Source: Actinomycetospora termitidis (GTDB lineage Bacteria > Actinomycetota > Actinomycetes > Mycobacteriales > Pseudonocardiaceae). From it: 64,000 nt of DNA. Within the stretch, counting starts at the first letter, position 1, and the number at the start of each line of letters is the position of its first letter. The translations under genes were made by a program, and so were the position numbers. Under the pieces are notes generated by a model that saw only the letters and a list, made by a program, of their open reading frames with translations, was not told the DNA's origin and searched no databases. The stretch spans positions 434,001 to 498,000 of the forward strand of contig NZ_JASVWF010000001.1 of NCBI RefSeq assembly GCF_030286555.1, written 5' to 3'. Below, piece by piece: positions 43,101-51,393 of the stretch.

Positions 43101-43847
43101 CCGCGCGGGCCCGTAGGTCATCGCCACGGCCACCAGGGCACCCACCACGAAGCCGCCGAGGTGCGCCTCCCAGGAGAACCCGAACGACAACGTGAGCGCC
43201 ACGTTCAGGCCGATGATCACCAGCGCCTGCGTCGCCGGGAGGCGCATGCGCCGCAGCAGGACGAGCAGCGCGCCCATCAGTCCGTAGATCGCCCCGGAGG
43301 CGCCCGCGGTGGCGACCAACGGCGAGCTGAACACCATGACGGCGGCCGAGCCCCCGAGCAGCGAGACCCCGTAGAGCGCCGAGAACCGCAGGCGGCCGAG
43401 CACCAGCTCGAGGTCCCGCCCGATGAACCAGAGGGCGATCATGTTGGCCAGCAGGTGGATCGGGCCGATGTGCAGGAAGCCCGACGTCACCAGCCGCCAC
43501 CACTCGCCGCCGGCCACCTGCAGCGGGACGAGCGCGCCGCCGCGGAACACGGCCCCCGCCGTGTTGTCCTGCACGCTGCCCGCGTCGGCCGCGGTCCAGA
43601 CGAAGACGGCGACGTTGAGCGCGATCAGCGCCGGGACCAGGACCGCGGTCGGCCGACGCAGGTCCCGGCCGCGCCGCTGGGTGCGCGCCCCCTCGGAGAC
43701 GCAGTCCACGCACTGCATCCCGACCGAGGCGTCGCGCAGGCACTCCGGGCACGCCGGACGGTCGCACCGCGTGCAGCGCAGCCCGGTCGGACGGTCGGGG
43801 TGGCGGACGCACACGTGGGTGTCCGCGCCCGGAGGACTGGTGCTCAT
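42972..43847 (-). CDS. Rhomboid intramembrane serine protease with N-terminal zinc finger
   Basis: A 291-residue rhomboid protease. N-terminal 50 residues carry a cysteine/histidine-rich B-box-like zinc finger (CVRHPDRPTGLRCTRC, CPECL, CVDC). Then six to seven membrane helices with the WR motif GGEWWRLVTSGFLHIG, HLLANMIALW, catalytic Ser in ATAGASGAIYGLMG, and the His in WEAHLGGFVVG. Rhomboids cleave membrane-protein anchors; substrates in this clade are unknown. Between the PH protein and ppiA as in many actinobacteria. Its 3' end overlaps the PH protein convergently. Confidence 0.9.
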   Translation of the reverse strand: MSTSPPGADTHVCVRHPDRPTGLRCTRCDRPACPECLRDASVGMQCVDCVSEGARTQRRGRDLRRPTAVLVPALIALNVAVFVWTAADAGSVQDNTAGAVFRGGALVPLQVAGGEWWRLVTSGFLHIGPIHLLANMIALWFIGRDLELVLGRLRFSALYGVSLLGGSAAVMVFSSPLVATAGASGAIYGLMGALLVLLRRMRLPATQALVIIGLNVALTLSFGFSWEAHLGGFVVGALVAVAMTYGPARSRPAVGLWIAGGIVVALVLVIVVRDVSFGSVVCGATTCRIGG

Positions 43848-43882
43848 GTCCCCAGTGTCCCCGCCCGGTGGTGGGTGTCCGG

Positions 43883-44422
43883 TTACTTCGAGACCTCCAC
43901 GCTCTCGATCACGATGTCGGAGGTCGGGCGGTCACCCGGGCCGGTGGGCGCGGCGGCGATCGCGTCGACGACGTCGCGGCTGGACTGGTCGGCCACCTCG
44001 CCGAAGATGGTGTGCTTGCGGTTCAGCCAGGTGGTCGGCGCCACGGTGATGAAGAACTGCGAGCCGTTCGTGCCGGGCCCGGCGTTCGCCATCGCGAGCA
44101 GGTACGGCCGGTCGAATCGCAGGTCGGGGTGGAACTCGTCGGCGAACTTGTAGCCGGGGCCGCCGCGGCCGGTCCCGTCCGGATCCCCGGTCTGCAGCAT
44201 GAATCCGGCGATGACCCGGTGGAAGATCACCCCATCGTAGAAGGGGCCGGAGGACTGGCCCTTGGCGTTCGCAGTGCTGTACTGGCCCTCACCGGTGGCG
44301 AGTCCCACGAAGTTGGCGACCGTCTTCGGTGCCTTGTCGGGGAAGAGGTTGACGGTGATGTCGCCGTTCGAGGTGTGCAGCGTCGCGGTCGGCCCGTTCT
44401 CGGCATTCGTCACGCGGGTCAT
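43883..44422 (-). CDS. ppiA: Cyclophilin-type peptidyl-prolyl isomerase PpiA
   Basis: A 179-residue cyclophilin. Typical residues are present: [53 protein letters not shown]. No signal peptide, so cytosolic. The ATG at 44422 is chosen because the first eight residues precede the conserved [10 protein letters not shown]; the upstream frame has no ribosome site. It catalyses prolyl bond cis-trans isomerisation. Divergent from the coiled-coil gene at 44510. Confidence 0.93.
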   Translation of the reverse strand: MTRVTNAENGPTATLHTSNGDITVNLFPDKAPKTVANFVGLATGEGQYSTANAKGQSSGPFYDGVIFHRVIAGFMLQTGDPDGTGRGGPGYKFADEFHPDLRFDRPYLLAMANAGPGTNGSQFFITVAPTTWLNRKHTIFGEVADQSSRDVVDAIAAAPTGPGDRPTSDIVIESVEVSK

Positions 44423-44509
44423 CGTGCCACCGTCGGAGCAGCGGGTGTGACGCACCGGCGGGTCGGGCACTTGCAGACAGGGGACGGGCGGCATCATGAG
44501 CCGCCACCG

Positions 44510-45361
44510 ATGAGTGAGGTGTGGCCGTTGAGCAGCAAGACCGTGATCGGTGCCAGGGAGGACCTGGACGATCTGCGCAAGGAAGGCCGCCGCAGGCGCA
44601 AGAAGGCGGCCAAGCAGGCGGAGAAGGCTGCCGCGCAGGCCCGCAAGGACCGCGAGAAGGCCCGCAAGCAGGGCGCGAAGAAGCGCGCCGAGGTCCGTCG
44701 GGACGTCCGCGCCGCCGCGGACACGGCCCGCCAGCGGGTGCTCGACGCGCGCGCCGAGGCCCGCTCGCGGGCCGAGGAGGCGCAGGCCGAGGCGCGCAAG
44801 CGCGCCCAGGAGGCCCGCGAGGAGACGCGCCGGCGCGCGAACCAGGCGGCGAAGGAAGCCCGCAAGCAGGCCCGTTCGTACGCCAAGGACGCCCGCAAGC
44901 AGGCCAAGGTCTACGCGAAGGACGCCCGGCAGGCCCTCGAGAAGTCGCCGGTGCCCACGTCGGTCGGCGAGCTGCGCGACCTCGGCGAGAACGTCCGCGG
45001 CCAGTTCGAGGACGGGCTGACCACGGCGCGCCGCGACCTCGCCCAGCGTCTCGAGCCGGAGCAGGACAAGAAGCGTCGCCGCTGGGGTCTGTGGATCGTG
45101 CTCGCCGTCGTCGGCGCCGGCATCGCGATCGTGGCCACCCGCCGCGCCCCGGAGCTCCCGCCGCCGCCCCCGCCGGCCCCGCGGCCGAAGCCCGCCCCGG
45201 CGACCGCCACCGGCCCGTCGCCGGCGACGCCGGCCGCCGCGGCCGGTGCCGTGCCCGACCCGGACCAGCCGGGCGGCATCGTCCCGCCGAAGGCCCCGAC
45301 GGACGCGGTCTCGCCGAGCCCGAACGGCTCGACCGGGAGCACCAAGCCCGCCGGGAACTGA
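44510..45361 (+). CDS. Coiled-coil tail-anchored-type protein, probable CwsA counterpart
   Basis: A 283-residue protein: residues 20-175 are a continuous Lys/Ala/Glu/Arg coiled coil ([37 protein letters not shown]), then one membrane helix (about 196-216, [17 protein letters not shown]) and a 65-residue Pro-rich C-terminus. Its divergent location against ppiA is the place of CwsA in mycobacteria, which binds CrgA and Wag31, so I infer a polar-growth/division role. The starts ATG 44510, GTG 44519 and TTG 44528 are all possible. Family membership rests on position and architecture only. Confidence 0.6.
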   Translation: MSEVWPLSSKTVIGAREDLDDLRKEGRRRRKKAAKQAEKAAAQARKDREKARKQGAKKRAEVRRDVRAAADTARQRVLDARAEARSRAEEAQAEARKRAQEAREETRRRANQAAKEARKQARSYAKDARKQAKVYAKDARQALEKSPVPTSVGELRDLGENVRGQFEDGLTTARRDLAQRLEPEQDKKRRRWGLWIVLAVVGAGIAIVATRRAPELPPPPPPAPRPKPAPATATGPSPATPAAAAGAVPDPDQPGGIVPPKAPTDAVSPSPNGSTGSTKPAGN

Positions 45362-45390
45362 CACACCGCCCCGGTGGGCCCGGACCGGGC

Positions 45391-46692
45391 TCACCGGGGC
45401 AGCAGGGCGCGCAGCCGGTCCCCCACGCCGGCCGTGCGATCGGCGACGACGTCGGCGGACCGCCCGTCGATCACCGCGGCCACGTTCTGCGCGCCGGTAC
45501 TGCCCGGGCGCAGGTAGTCCACGTGCCCGACCGATCCCGTCGTCGCGATCGGGTGCACGTCCGGCAGGCCGTTGGGGTCGGGCCCGAACCACCCGGCGTC
45601 GGCGACCGGATCCCCGCGCGCCTCCGCCACCCACGTCGGCTGCCGCGGCAGCGGGGACACGCCCGGCGAGCCCAGCAGCACGACGTCGTCCACCGACCGC
45701 GCCGACGCCACGCCCTGCGCGACCGTGAGCGAGCCGTACGAGTGCCCGACGGCCGTGACGTGCGGTCCCTGGCCCCCGGCCACCGCGACCCCGTCCAGGA
45801 ACGACGCGAGCCGGGCGGACGCGTTCTCCGCGACCCGGGTCCCCAGCACGGACCGGTCGGCGTCGAGGACCTCCGGCCACTGCGGCGCGGGGTAGTCGTA
45901 CCAGGCCACCACCGCCGACTCCGGCGACCGCATCGCCGCGAGCTCCGCCGTGCGCCCCGGCAGGTCCTCGGCGCGGGCGGTGAAGCCCGGCACCACCACG
46001 CCCACGTGCCGCGCACGGTCCACGTCGCCGACGGCGATCGCGGCCCGACCCGACGCCGGGTCCACCGCCAGCAGCGCGCGCTCGCCGCCCGCGCCCACCG
46101 CCGCGTCGATCGCGGCGAGGCGCCCGAGCCGCGCCCGCACCGCCGCGAGCCGGGCCTCGACGTCCTGCAGGCCCCCGAGGTCGCGCACCTCGTCGCGGGC
46201 CCGTTCCAGGCCGGCCAGCTCGGCCTCCCCGACCTGGCGGGCAGCGGCGAGGCGCGTCCGGTTGGCCCGGTCGCGCACCGCCGCCGGGACGCCGTCGAGC
46301 GCGCCCACCAGCTCCGGACGCGTCGCGGCCAGCCGTTCCCGCTCGGCGGCCGCGAGCCCGGCCCACCAGTGCGCGACCGCGGCCGGCGCGGGACCGGTCG
46401 CGGCCGGGCCGGCGGCGACCGGCTCGGTGCGCATCGCGCGGGCGAGCGCGGCGGCGAGCCGGGCGTCGTCGAACGGCTCGCGCGCCGCGACGTCGGCGAG
46501 CACGGCGGCGAGGGCCCGCGCCCGGTCCAGCAGCCCACCCCCGCGGTCGACCAGGCGACCCAGCTGCTGCCGGGCCCCGTCGGCGGCCGCGCCCGTCCAC
46601 GTCTCCGGCAGCCGGAGTCGGAAGACCGCGCGCTCCCAGGCGTCGACGCCGGCGGAGAGGTCGGCCGAGACCGGGCCGAGCGTGACGGTCAC
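45391..46692 (-). CDS. DUF1023 alpha/beta hydrolase
   Basis: A 433-residue protein: N-terminal helical domain of about 200 residues ([22 protein letters not shown]), then an alpha/beta hydrolase domain of the DUF1023 type with GVVVPGFTA, nucleophile VGHSYGS and HVDYLRPGS at the end. The family is common in actinobacteria near WXG100 genes and is predicted to be a lipase or esterase. GTG start overlaps the WXG100-like stop by 4 nt, so translation is coupled. No signal peptide, so if exported, it would be by a dedicated pathway. Confidence 0.82.
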   Translation of the reverse strand: MTVTLGPVSADLSAGVDAWERAVFRLRLPETWTGAAADGARQQLGRLVDRGGGLLDRARALAAVLADVAAREPFDDARLAAALARAMRTEPVAAGPAATGPAPAAVAHWWAGLAAAERERLAATRPELVGALDGVPAAVRDRANRTRLAAARQVGEAELAGLERARDEVRDLGGLQDVEARLAAVRARLGRLAAIDAAVGAGGERALLAVDPASGRAAIAVGDVDRARHVGVVVPGFTARAEDLPGRTAELAAMRSPESAVVAWYDYPAPQWPEVLDADRSVLGTRVAENASARLASFLDGVAVAGGQGPHVTAVGHSYGSLTVAQGVASARSVDDVVLLGSPGVSPLPRQPTWVAEARGDPVADAGWFGPDPNGLPDVHPIATTGSVGHVDYLRPGSTGAQNVAAVIDGRSADVVADRTAGVGDRLRALLPR

Positions 46693-46991
46693 CAGGCCTC
46701 GCCCAGCAGCCGGGCCAGCTCGCCGTCGGTGAGCCCGATGTCGGCGGCGGTCTCCTCCAGCAGGTCGCCGAGCGCCTCGGCGGCCTCGCTCCACCGCTCG
46801 ACGTCGGAACGCCAGGTCCGGGCGAGGACCGCGGCCTGCGCGGCGGTCCGGGTGCCGGGGACGAGCCGCCCGAGCTCCAGGAGGGCCGCACTCATCGTCC
46901 CGCCCGCCCGCGCCGCGTCCGCCACGGCGGCCCTGATGCCCTCGACGGCCTCGCGCAGCGCGTCCGGGGGCAGGGTGAATCCATCGCTCAT
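46689..46991 (-). CDS. WXG100-like small helical protein
   Basis: A 100-residue helical protein ([20 protein letters not shown]), with two helices and the WRSDVERW sequence that suggests a WXG-type hairpin (WRS replacing WXG). It is coupled to the DUF1023 hydrolase, a partnership seen around type VII secretion substrates in actinobacteria. No ESX ATPase or membrane core is in the window. The ATG at 46991 precedes the first helix. Assignment rests on architecture; secretion is not demonstrated. Confidence 0.6.
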   Translation of the reverse strand: MSDGFTLPPDALREAVEGIRAAVADAARAGGTMSAALLELGRLVPGTRTAAQAAVLARTWRSDVERWSEAAEALGDLLEETAADIGLTDGELARLLGEAW

Positions 46992-47110
46992 GCCTCGGCA
47001 GACGCACCCGGGCCCCGGTCCGCTCCCGGGTGGGGTCGAGGCTGGGGACGATCTGCCCCGGGTATGCCGGTGGGGACGGCCGGATGCGCCGATCGGCCGC
47101 ACCCCGGGGT

Positions 47111-47161
47111 GAACGAGCGGCACGCTCGCAGCGTCTAGGTGCGCGAGAGTGCCGTTCGTTC
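47111..47161. repeat. Dispersed hairpin, family R1 copy 3
   Basis: Arms 47111-47129 (GAACGAGCGGCACGCTCGC) and 47143-47161 with 13-nt loop AGCGTCTAGGTGC. Two or three mismatches. Here the hairpin is in the divergent spacer before the mug-type gene (15 nt before its start), so termination is not an obvious role. Confidence 0.8.
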
Positions 47162-47175
47162 CGAGATAGAGGGGG

Positions 47176-47760
47176 GTGGCCGGCACCGTGGCGACCGCAC
47201 GACGACGCGGACCGACCCGCGCCGAGCTCGAGGCCGCGCGGGACCGGCTGCTCCCCGACGTCCTGCCCGGGCCGGGCGACCCACGGCTGCGGGTGCTGTT
47301 CGCCGGGATCAACCCGGGCCTGGTGTCGGCGTACACCGGCCACCACTTCGCCCGGCCGGGCAACCGGTTCTGGCCCGCCCTGCACGCGTCGGGCTTCACC
47401 CCGCGTCTGCTCGCGCCGGCCGAGCAGGGCCTGCTGCCCGCGCTGGGCCTCGGGATCACCAACGTGGCCGCCCGTGCGACCGCCCGGGCCGACGAGCTCT
47501 CCGACGACGAGCTGCGCGCCGGCGGCGAGCGACTGCGGGCCCTCGTGGCGACGCTCGAGCCGGCCTGGCTCGCCGTCGTCGGGGTGGTCGCGTACCGGAC
47601 GGCCTTCGGCGAGCCGCGGGCCGTCGTCGGGAAGCAGCCGACGATGATCGGCCGTTCGGGGGTCTGGGTACTGCCGAATCCGAGCGGTCTGAACGCGCAC
47701 TACACCCCCACCACGATCGCCTCCGCATTCGCCGAACTGCATGGATACATCTCCGATTGA
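47176..47760 (+). CDS. mug: Mismatch-specific (Mug/TDG) uracil DNA glycosylase
   Basis: A 194-residue DNA glycosylase of the UDG family 2: catalytic motif FAGINPGLVSAYTG (Asn in GINPG) at about 42-55 and the intercalation motif NPSGLNAHY near 168. Mug excises uracil or 3,N4-ethenocytosine opposite G and other damaged pyrimidines. GTG at 47176 or GTG at 47188 are alternative starts. The R1 hairpin lies directly upstream. Confidence 0.9.
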   Translation: MAGTVATARRRGPTRAELEAARDRLLPDVLPGPGDPRLRVLFAGINPGLVSAYTGHHFARPGNRFWPALHASGFTPRLLAPAEQGLLPALGLGITNVAARATARADELSDDELRAGGERLRALVATLEPAWLAVVGVVAYRTAFGEPRAVVGKQPTMIGRSGVWVLPNPSGLNAHYTPTTIASAFAELHGYISD

Positions 47761-47832
47761 CGGTGGCCCCGGTCACAGGCAGGGTGATCAGCAACGGGGG
47801 GTCGGTCCCGTTCCCGGACGTGGAGGTCAGCA

Positions 47833-48651
47833 GTGGCCAGCGGTGACATCAAGGTCAGCATCCTCGACTGCGGCGCCATGAGCGCCGACCTCACGTGGCT
47901 GCTCCTGCAGCCCGGGAGGTCGATCAAGCCCCGCCAGCAGAAGGACGCCCCGGCGGAGTGGGTGGACGTGCCCACCCACTGCGTGCTCGTCGAGACGCCG
48001 GACGGCACGTTGCTCTGGGACACCAGCTGCCCCAGCGACTGGGAGGAGCGCTGGGGGCCGACGGGCCTCAACGACTTCTTCCCCTACGACCGCGTGTCCG
48101 ACGACGAGTACCTCGACAAGCGCCTCGAGCAGCTCGGCATCGGCACCAACCAGATCGACTACGTGGTGCTCTCGCACCTGCACTTCGACCACTGCGGCAA
48201 CGCGAACCTGTTCAAGGACTCCACCGCGAAGCTGGTGTGCTCGGAGAAGGAGAAGGAGTTCGCGTTCGGCTTCGACGGGCCGTTCACGGGCGCCCACCTC
48301 AAGAGCGACTACGAGAACCTGAACTGGGAGACGGTCTCCGGCGACACCGAGTTCCTCCCGGGCGTCACCCTGCTGCAGACCCCGGGCCACACGCCGGGCT
48401 GCATGTCCATGCAGGTCGACCTGCCCGACACCGGCACGATGATCTTCACCTCGGACGCCGTCTACATGGGCGCGAGCTACGGCCCGCCGCCGGTGCCGGC
48501 CGCGATCGTGAACAACCTGGAGTCGTGGTTCTCCTCGGTGGAGAAGGTCCGGGACGTCGCGGAGCGCACGAACGCGACCGTCGTGTTCGGCCACGACGCC
48601 AACCAGATCCACGAGCTGAAGACCGTCTCGAACGGGGGCCACTACACGTGA
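47833..48651 (+). CDS. Metallo-beta-lactamase-fold lactonase (AiiA/AttM-like)
   Basis: A 272-residue metallo-beta-lactamase fold lactonase. Zinc motif SHLHFDHCGN (about 119-128), then TPGHTPGCMS, TSDAVYMG and FGHDANQIH; the arrangement is that of AiiA/AttM (BlcC) lactonases, which open N-acyl-homoserine lactones or gamma-butyrolactone. The GTG start follows GGAGGTC. It overlaps the next gene (GTGA), an iron alcohol dehydrogenase, so the couple matches BlcC-BlcB: hydrolysis of gamma-butyrolactone to 4-hydroxybutyrate and its oxidation. A quorum-quenching role cannot be excluded. Confidence 0.85.
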   Translation: MASGDIKVSILDCGAMSADLTWLLLQPGRSIKPRQQKDAPAEWVDVPTHCVLVETPDGTLLWDTSCPSDWEERWGPTGLNDFFPYDRVSDDEYLDKRLEQLGIGTNQIDYVVLSHLHFDHCGNANLFKDSTAKLVCSEKEKEFAFGFDGPFTGAHLKSDYENLNWETVSGDTEFLPGVTLLQTPGHTPGCMSMQVDLPDTGTMIFTSDAVYMGASYGPPPVPAAIVNNLESWFSSVEKVRDVAERTNATVVFGHDANQIHELKTVSNGGHYT

Positions 48652-49940
48652 CCGTCCCGCCCGTCCCCACGGAGGAGTCCGTCTTCACGTGGGGCGCTCC
48701 TCCGCTGAAGTTCGGCGCCGGGGCCTGCGACGAGATCGGGTTCGACCTCGCCCAGTACGGCGCGAAGCGGATCCTGCTGATCACCGATCCGGGGATGCAG
48801 CAGACCGGGCTGCCCGACCGGATCGCGGATCAGATCCGCCGGTACGACATGACGGTCGAGATCTTCGACGGCGTGCACGTGGAGCCGACCGACGACTCGA
48901 TGAACAAGGCGATCGGCTACGCCTCCCAGCAGGGTCCGTGGGACGGCTTCGTCGCCGTCGGCGGCGGCTCGGCGATCGACACCGCGAAGGCCGTCAACCT
49001 GCTCACCACGTTCCCCGGTGAGCTGATGGACTACGTGAACAAGCCGGTCGGCAACGCCCAGGTGCCGCCCGGGGCGCTCAAGCCCCTCATCGCGGTCCCG
49101 ACGACGGCCGGCACCGGATCCGAGTCCACCGCGATGTGCGTGCTCGACATCCTGTCGCTGCGGGTGAAGACCGGGATCAGCCACTGGCGGCTGCGCCCGA
49201 CCCTCGCCGTCGTCGACCCGCTGCTGACGATGACGCTCCCGCCGGAGGTCACCGCCGCGTCGGGGATGGACATCGTCTGCCACGCGCTGGAGAGCTACAC
49301 GGCGCGCTGGTACACGACCTTCGACCGCAAGACGCCCGAGCAGCGGGTGACCTACTGCGGGTCGAACCCGGTGTCGGACCTGTGGTGCGAGAAGTCGATG
49401 TCCCTGCTCGCGAAGTCGTTCCGGACGGCCGTCGAGCGCGGCACCGAGGACGTCGACGCCCGCATGGACATGATGATGGCGGCGACGTTCGCGGGGATGG
49501 GCTTCGGCAACTCCGGGGTGCACATCCCGCACGCCAACGCCTACCCGATCGCCGGGCAGGTGCGGGACTTCCACCCGGCCGGCTACCCGCAGGACGAGGC
49601 GATGGTCCCGCACGGGATGTCGGTGTCGCTGACGGCGCCGGAGGCGTTCCGGTTCTCCTTCGACTCGGCCCCCGACCGGCACATGGCCGCGGCGCGCATG
49701 CTCGGCCCGGACGCCGAGAAGCAGAACGACGCCTCGGAGCAGCTGCCGTTCGTGGTCACCGAGCTGATGCGCGACATCGGGATCCCGAACGGGATCGGTG
49801 CGGTCGGGTTCGGCGAGTCGGACATCTCCGACCTCGTCGAGGGCACGATGAAGCAGCAGCGGCTGCTCGCGACGTGCCCACGCACGCCGACCGAGGACGA
49901 CATCGCCGACATCTTCGCCAAGTCGATCTCCAACTGGTAA
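48648..49940 (+). CDS. Iron-containing alcohol dehydrogenase, hydroxyacid-oxoacid transhydrogenase (HOT/ADHFE1) type
   Basis: A 430-residue type III alcohol dehydrogenase. NAD motif AVGGGSAIDTAK, VPTTAGTGSESTAM, and iron ligands in SGMDIVCHALESY, IPHANAYPIAG and MVPHGMSVSL. It has the features of hydroxyacid-oxoacid transhydrogenase: DQIRRYDMTVEIFDGVHVEPTD, HMAAARMLGPDA and RTPTEDDIADIF. HOT couples 4-hydroxybutyrate oxidation to 2-oxoglutarate reduction. Coupled by GTGA to the lactonase. No succinic-semialdehyde dehydrogenase follows. A perfect terminator ends the pair at 49953-49981. Confidence 0.88.
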   Translation: MTVPPVPTEESVFTWGAPPLKFGAGACDEIGFDLAQYGAKRILLITDPGMQQTGLPDRIADQIRRYDMTVEIFDGVHVEPTDDSMNKAIGYASQQGPWDGFVAVGGGSAIDTAKAVNLLTTFPGELMDYVNKPVGNAQVPPGALKPLIAVPTTAGTGSESTAMCVLDILSLRVKTGISHWRLRPTLAVVDPLLTMTLPPEVTAASGMDIVCHALESYTARWYTTFDRKTPEQRVTYCGSNPVSDLWCEKSMSLLAKSFRTAVERGTEDVDARMDMMMAATFAGMGFGNSGVHIPHANAYPIAGQVRDFHPAGYPQDEAMVPHGMSVSLTAPEAFRFSFDSAPDRHMAAARMLGPDAEKQNDASEQLPFVVTELMRDIGIPNGIGAVGFGESDISDLVEGTMKQQRLLATCPRTPTEDDIADIFAKSISNW

Positions 49941-49952
49941 GTGCTCGGGAGC

Positions 49953-49981
49953 GGGCCCCGTCGTCGAGGACGACGGGGCCC
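49953..49981 (+). terminator. Rho-independent-like terminator after the dehydrogenase
   Basis: Arms GGGCCCCGTCGTC (49953-49965) and GACGACGGGGCCC (49969-49981), perfect, 3-nt loop GAG, followed by TTCT. Ends the lactonase-dehydrogenase transcript. Confidence 0.85.
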
Positions 49982-50005
49982 TTCTCACGCGGACGGAAGG
50001 GCCTC

Positions 50006-50479
50006 ATGCCGATCTACGACTACCGCTGCGACTGCGGGCTGCGCTTCGAGCGCCTGATGGGTCGCGACGCTCCAGCCCCGGCCTGCCCGGAGTGCGGCGG
50101 CGAGTCCCGCAAGGTCCCGTCGCGGCCCGCGCTGCACGGGAAGGCGGACCCCGGCCTCTCGCGCGAGCAGATGCCGCAGACCTGGCGCGGGGTCTACAAC
50201 GGCAACCGCGAGTACATCGCGTCCATGCGCAAGCAGTGGGAGCAGCGCCAGCGCCTCGAGGAGAAGCACCCGGAGCTCGCCGGCGACACGCGCCCCGTCG
50301 TCGCGCACGAGGGCCGCTACGAGCAGGTGCCGCTGCGCGCGGGCGAGCCGATCCTCAAGCCCGGCCCGGAACCGTCGTCGTCGGGGCACGGCCACGGTCA
50401 TGGGCACGGGCACGGCCACTCGCACGGCTCGTCGACCCCGTCGACGCCCAAGCCACCGACGACCCCGCCGTCCGGGTAG
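50006..50479 (+). CDS. FmdB-family zinc-ribbon protein with His-rich tail
   Basis: A 157-residue protein. The first 45 residues are the FmdB zinc ribbon (MPIYDYRCDCGLRFERLM, CPECGG), found in putative regulatory proteins next to formamidase and others. The middle is a charged helix (RKQWEQRQRLEEKHPEL) and the tail carries an alternating Gly-His tract GHGHGHGHGHGHSHG (residues 129-143), which could chelate nickel, zinc or cobalt. ATG start, GGAAGGG upstream. The function is unknown. The His tail is unlike the usual 60-110-residue family members. Confidence 0.75.
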   Translation: MPIYDYRCDCGLRFERLMGRDAPAPACPECGGESRKVPSRPALHGKADPGLSREQMPQTWRGVYNGNREYIASMRKQWEQRQRLEEKHPELAGDTRPVVAHEGRYEQVPLRAGEPILKPGPEPSSSGHGHGHGHGHGHSHGSSTPSTPKPPTTPPSG

Positions 50480-50544
50480 GCGGCGCTCGACCCGAAGCGC
50501 TTCGCCGGGTGAGAGCACCGTCACGACGGGGTAGGAGACCGCCC

Positions 50545-51393
50545 GTGATCCTCGACCAGACCCCCGCCCGGCGGCTGCGCGACGCCCTCGAACCGATCGC
50601 GATGGTGCACGTGCACGCCGAGGAGGCCCGGGAGCAGTACGCGGCGCTCGGCCTCGAACGGTTCACCGGCTACGTGCTCGGGCGGGCCGGGACCCTCGGG
50701 ATCCCGCCGGCGCGGCTCGTCGTCGCCACCTTCGGGGCGTTCGAGGCCGAGACGCTGACCGCGGTCTACGAGAGCGGCCTCGCCACCGCGACGATCCCGG
50801 ACGTGCTCGCGGCCAAGCAGGCCGGCGCGGTCCGGGCGCTGCACCGGGTGTTCGGCGACCCGGGCCGGGACGTCGAGGAGGTCGTGACGGCGCTGCGCGG
50901 CGGCCTCGACCGCGCGCCTCTCCTGGGCAAGCCGCTGTTCGCCGGGCTGTCGTCGCAGGACTGGCCGGGCGACGCGTGGGGCCGGCTCTGGCACGCCGCC
51001 AACCTGCTGCGCGAGTTCCGCGGCGACGCCCACCTCGCGGCGCTGCTCGCCCACGGGCTCGGCGCGCTGGAGGCGAACCTGCTGACCGAGGTCGCGGTCG
51101 GCTACCCGCTGCGCGCGTACACCCGGACCCGGTCGTGGAGCGAGGCCGACATCGACGCCGCCGTCGACGACCTCGTCGACCGCGCCTTCCTGACGACGGA
51201 GGGCGAGCTGACCGAGCGCGGCGCCACCCTGCGCCGCGACGTCGAGGACGCCACGGAGGCGGCGCTGGACGACGTCTTGGAGGGGATCGAGCACGCCCTG
51301 GACACGGTCGTCGAGCGGTGCACCCGGTGGTCGCGGGAGATCCGGGACGGCGGGGCGTTCCCGGACGACGACGCCAAGCTGCGGGCCGGTTAA
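50545..51393 (+). CDS. SCO6745-family helix-turn-helix-like protein
   Basis: A 282-residue protein with the pattern of the uncharacterised actinobacterial SCO6745 family (EEAREQYAALGLERFTGYVLGRAGTLG, VVATFGAFEAE, LWHAANLLREFRGDAHLAAL, and a C-terminal winged-helix-like region WSEADIDAAVDDLVDRAFLTTEGELTERG). Members are predicted DNA-binding or flavin-associated regulators, but no function is established. GTG start after TAGGAG. Its 3' end overlaps the convergent CruF-like gene by 4 bp. Confidence 0.7.
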   Translation: MILDQTPARRLRDALEPIAMVHVHAEEAREQYAALGLERFTGYVLGRAGTLGIPPARLVVATFGAFEAETLTAVYESGLATATIPDVLAAKQAGAVRALHRVFGDPGRDVEEVVTALRGGLDRAPLLGKPLFAGLSSQDWPGDAWGRLWHAANLLREFRGDAHLAALLAHGLGALEANLLTEVAVGYPLRAYTRTRSWSEADIDAAVDDLVDRAFLTTEGELTERGATLRRDVEDATEAALDDVLEGIEHALDTVVERCTRWSREIRDGGAFPDDDAKLRAG

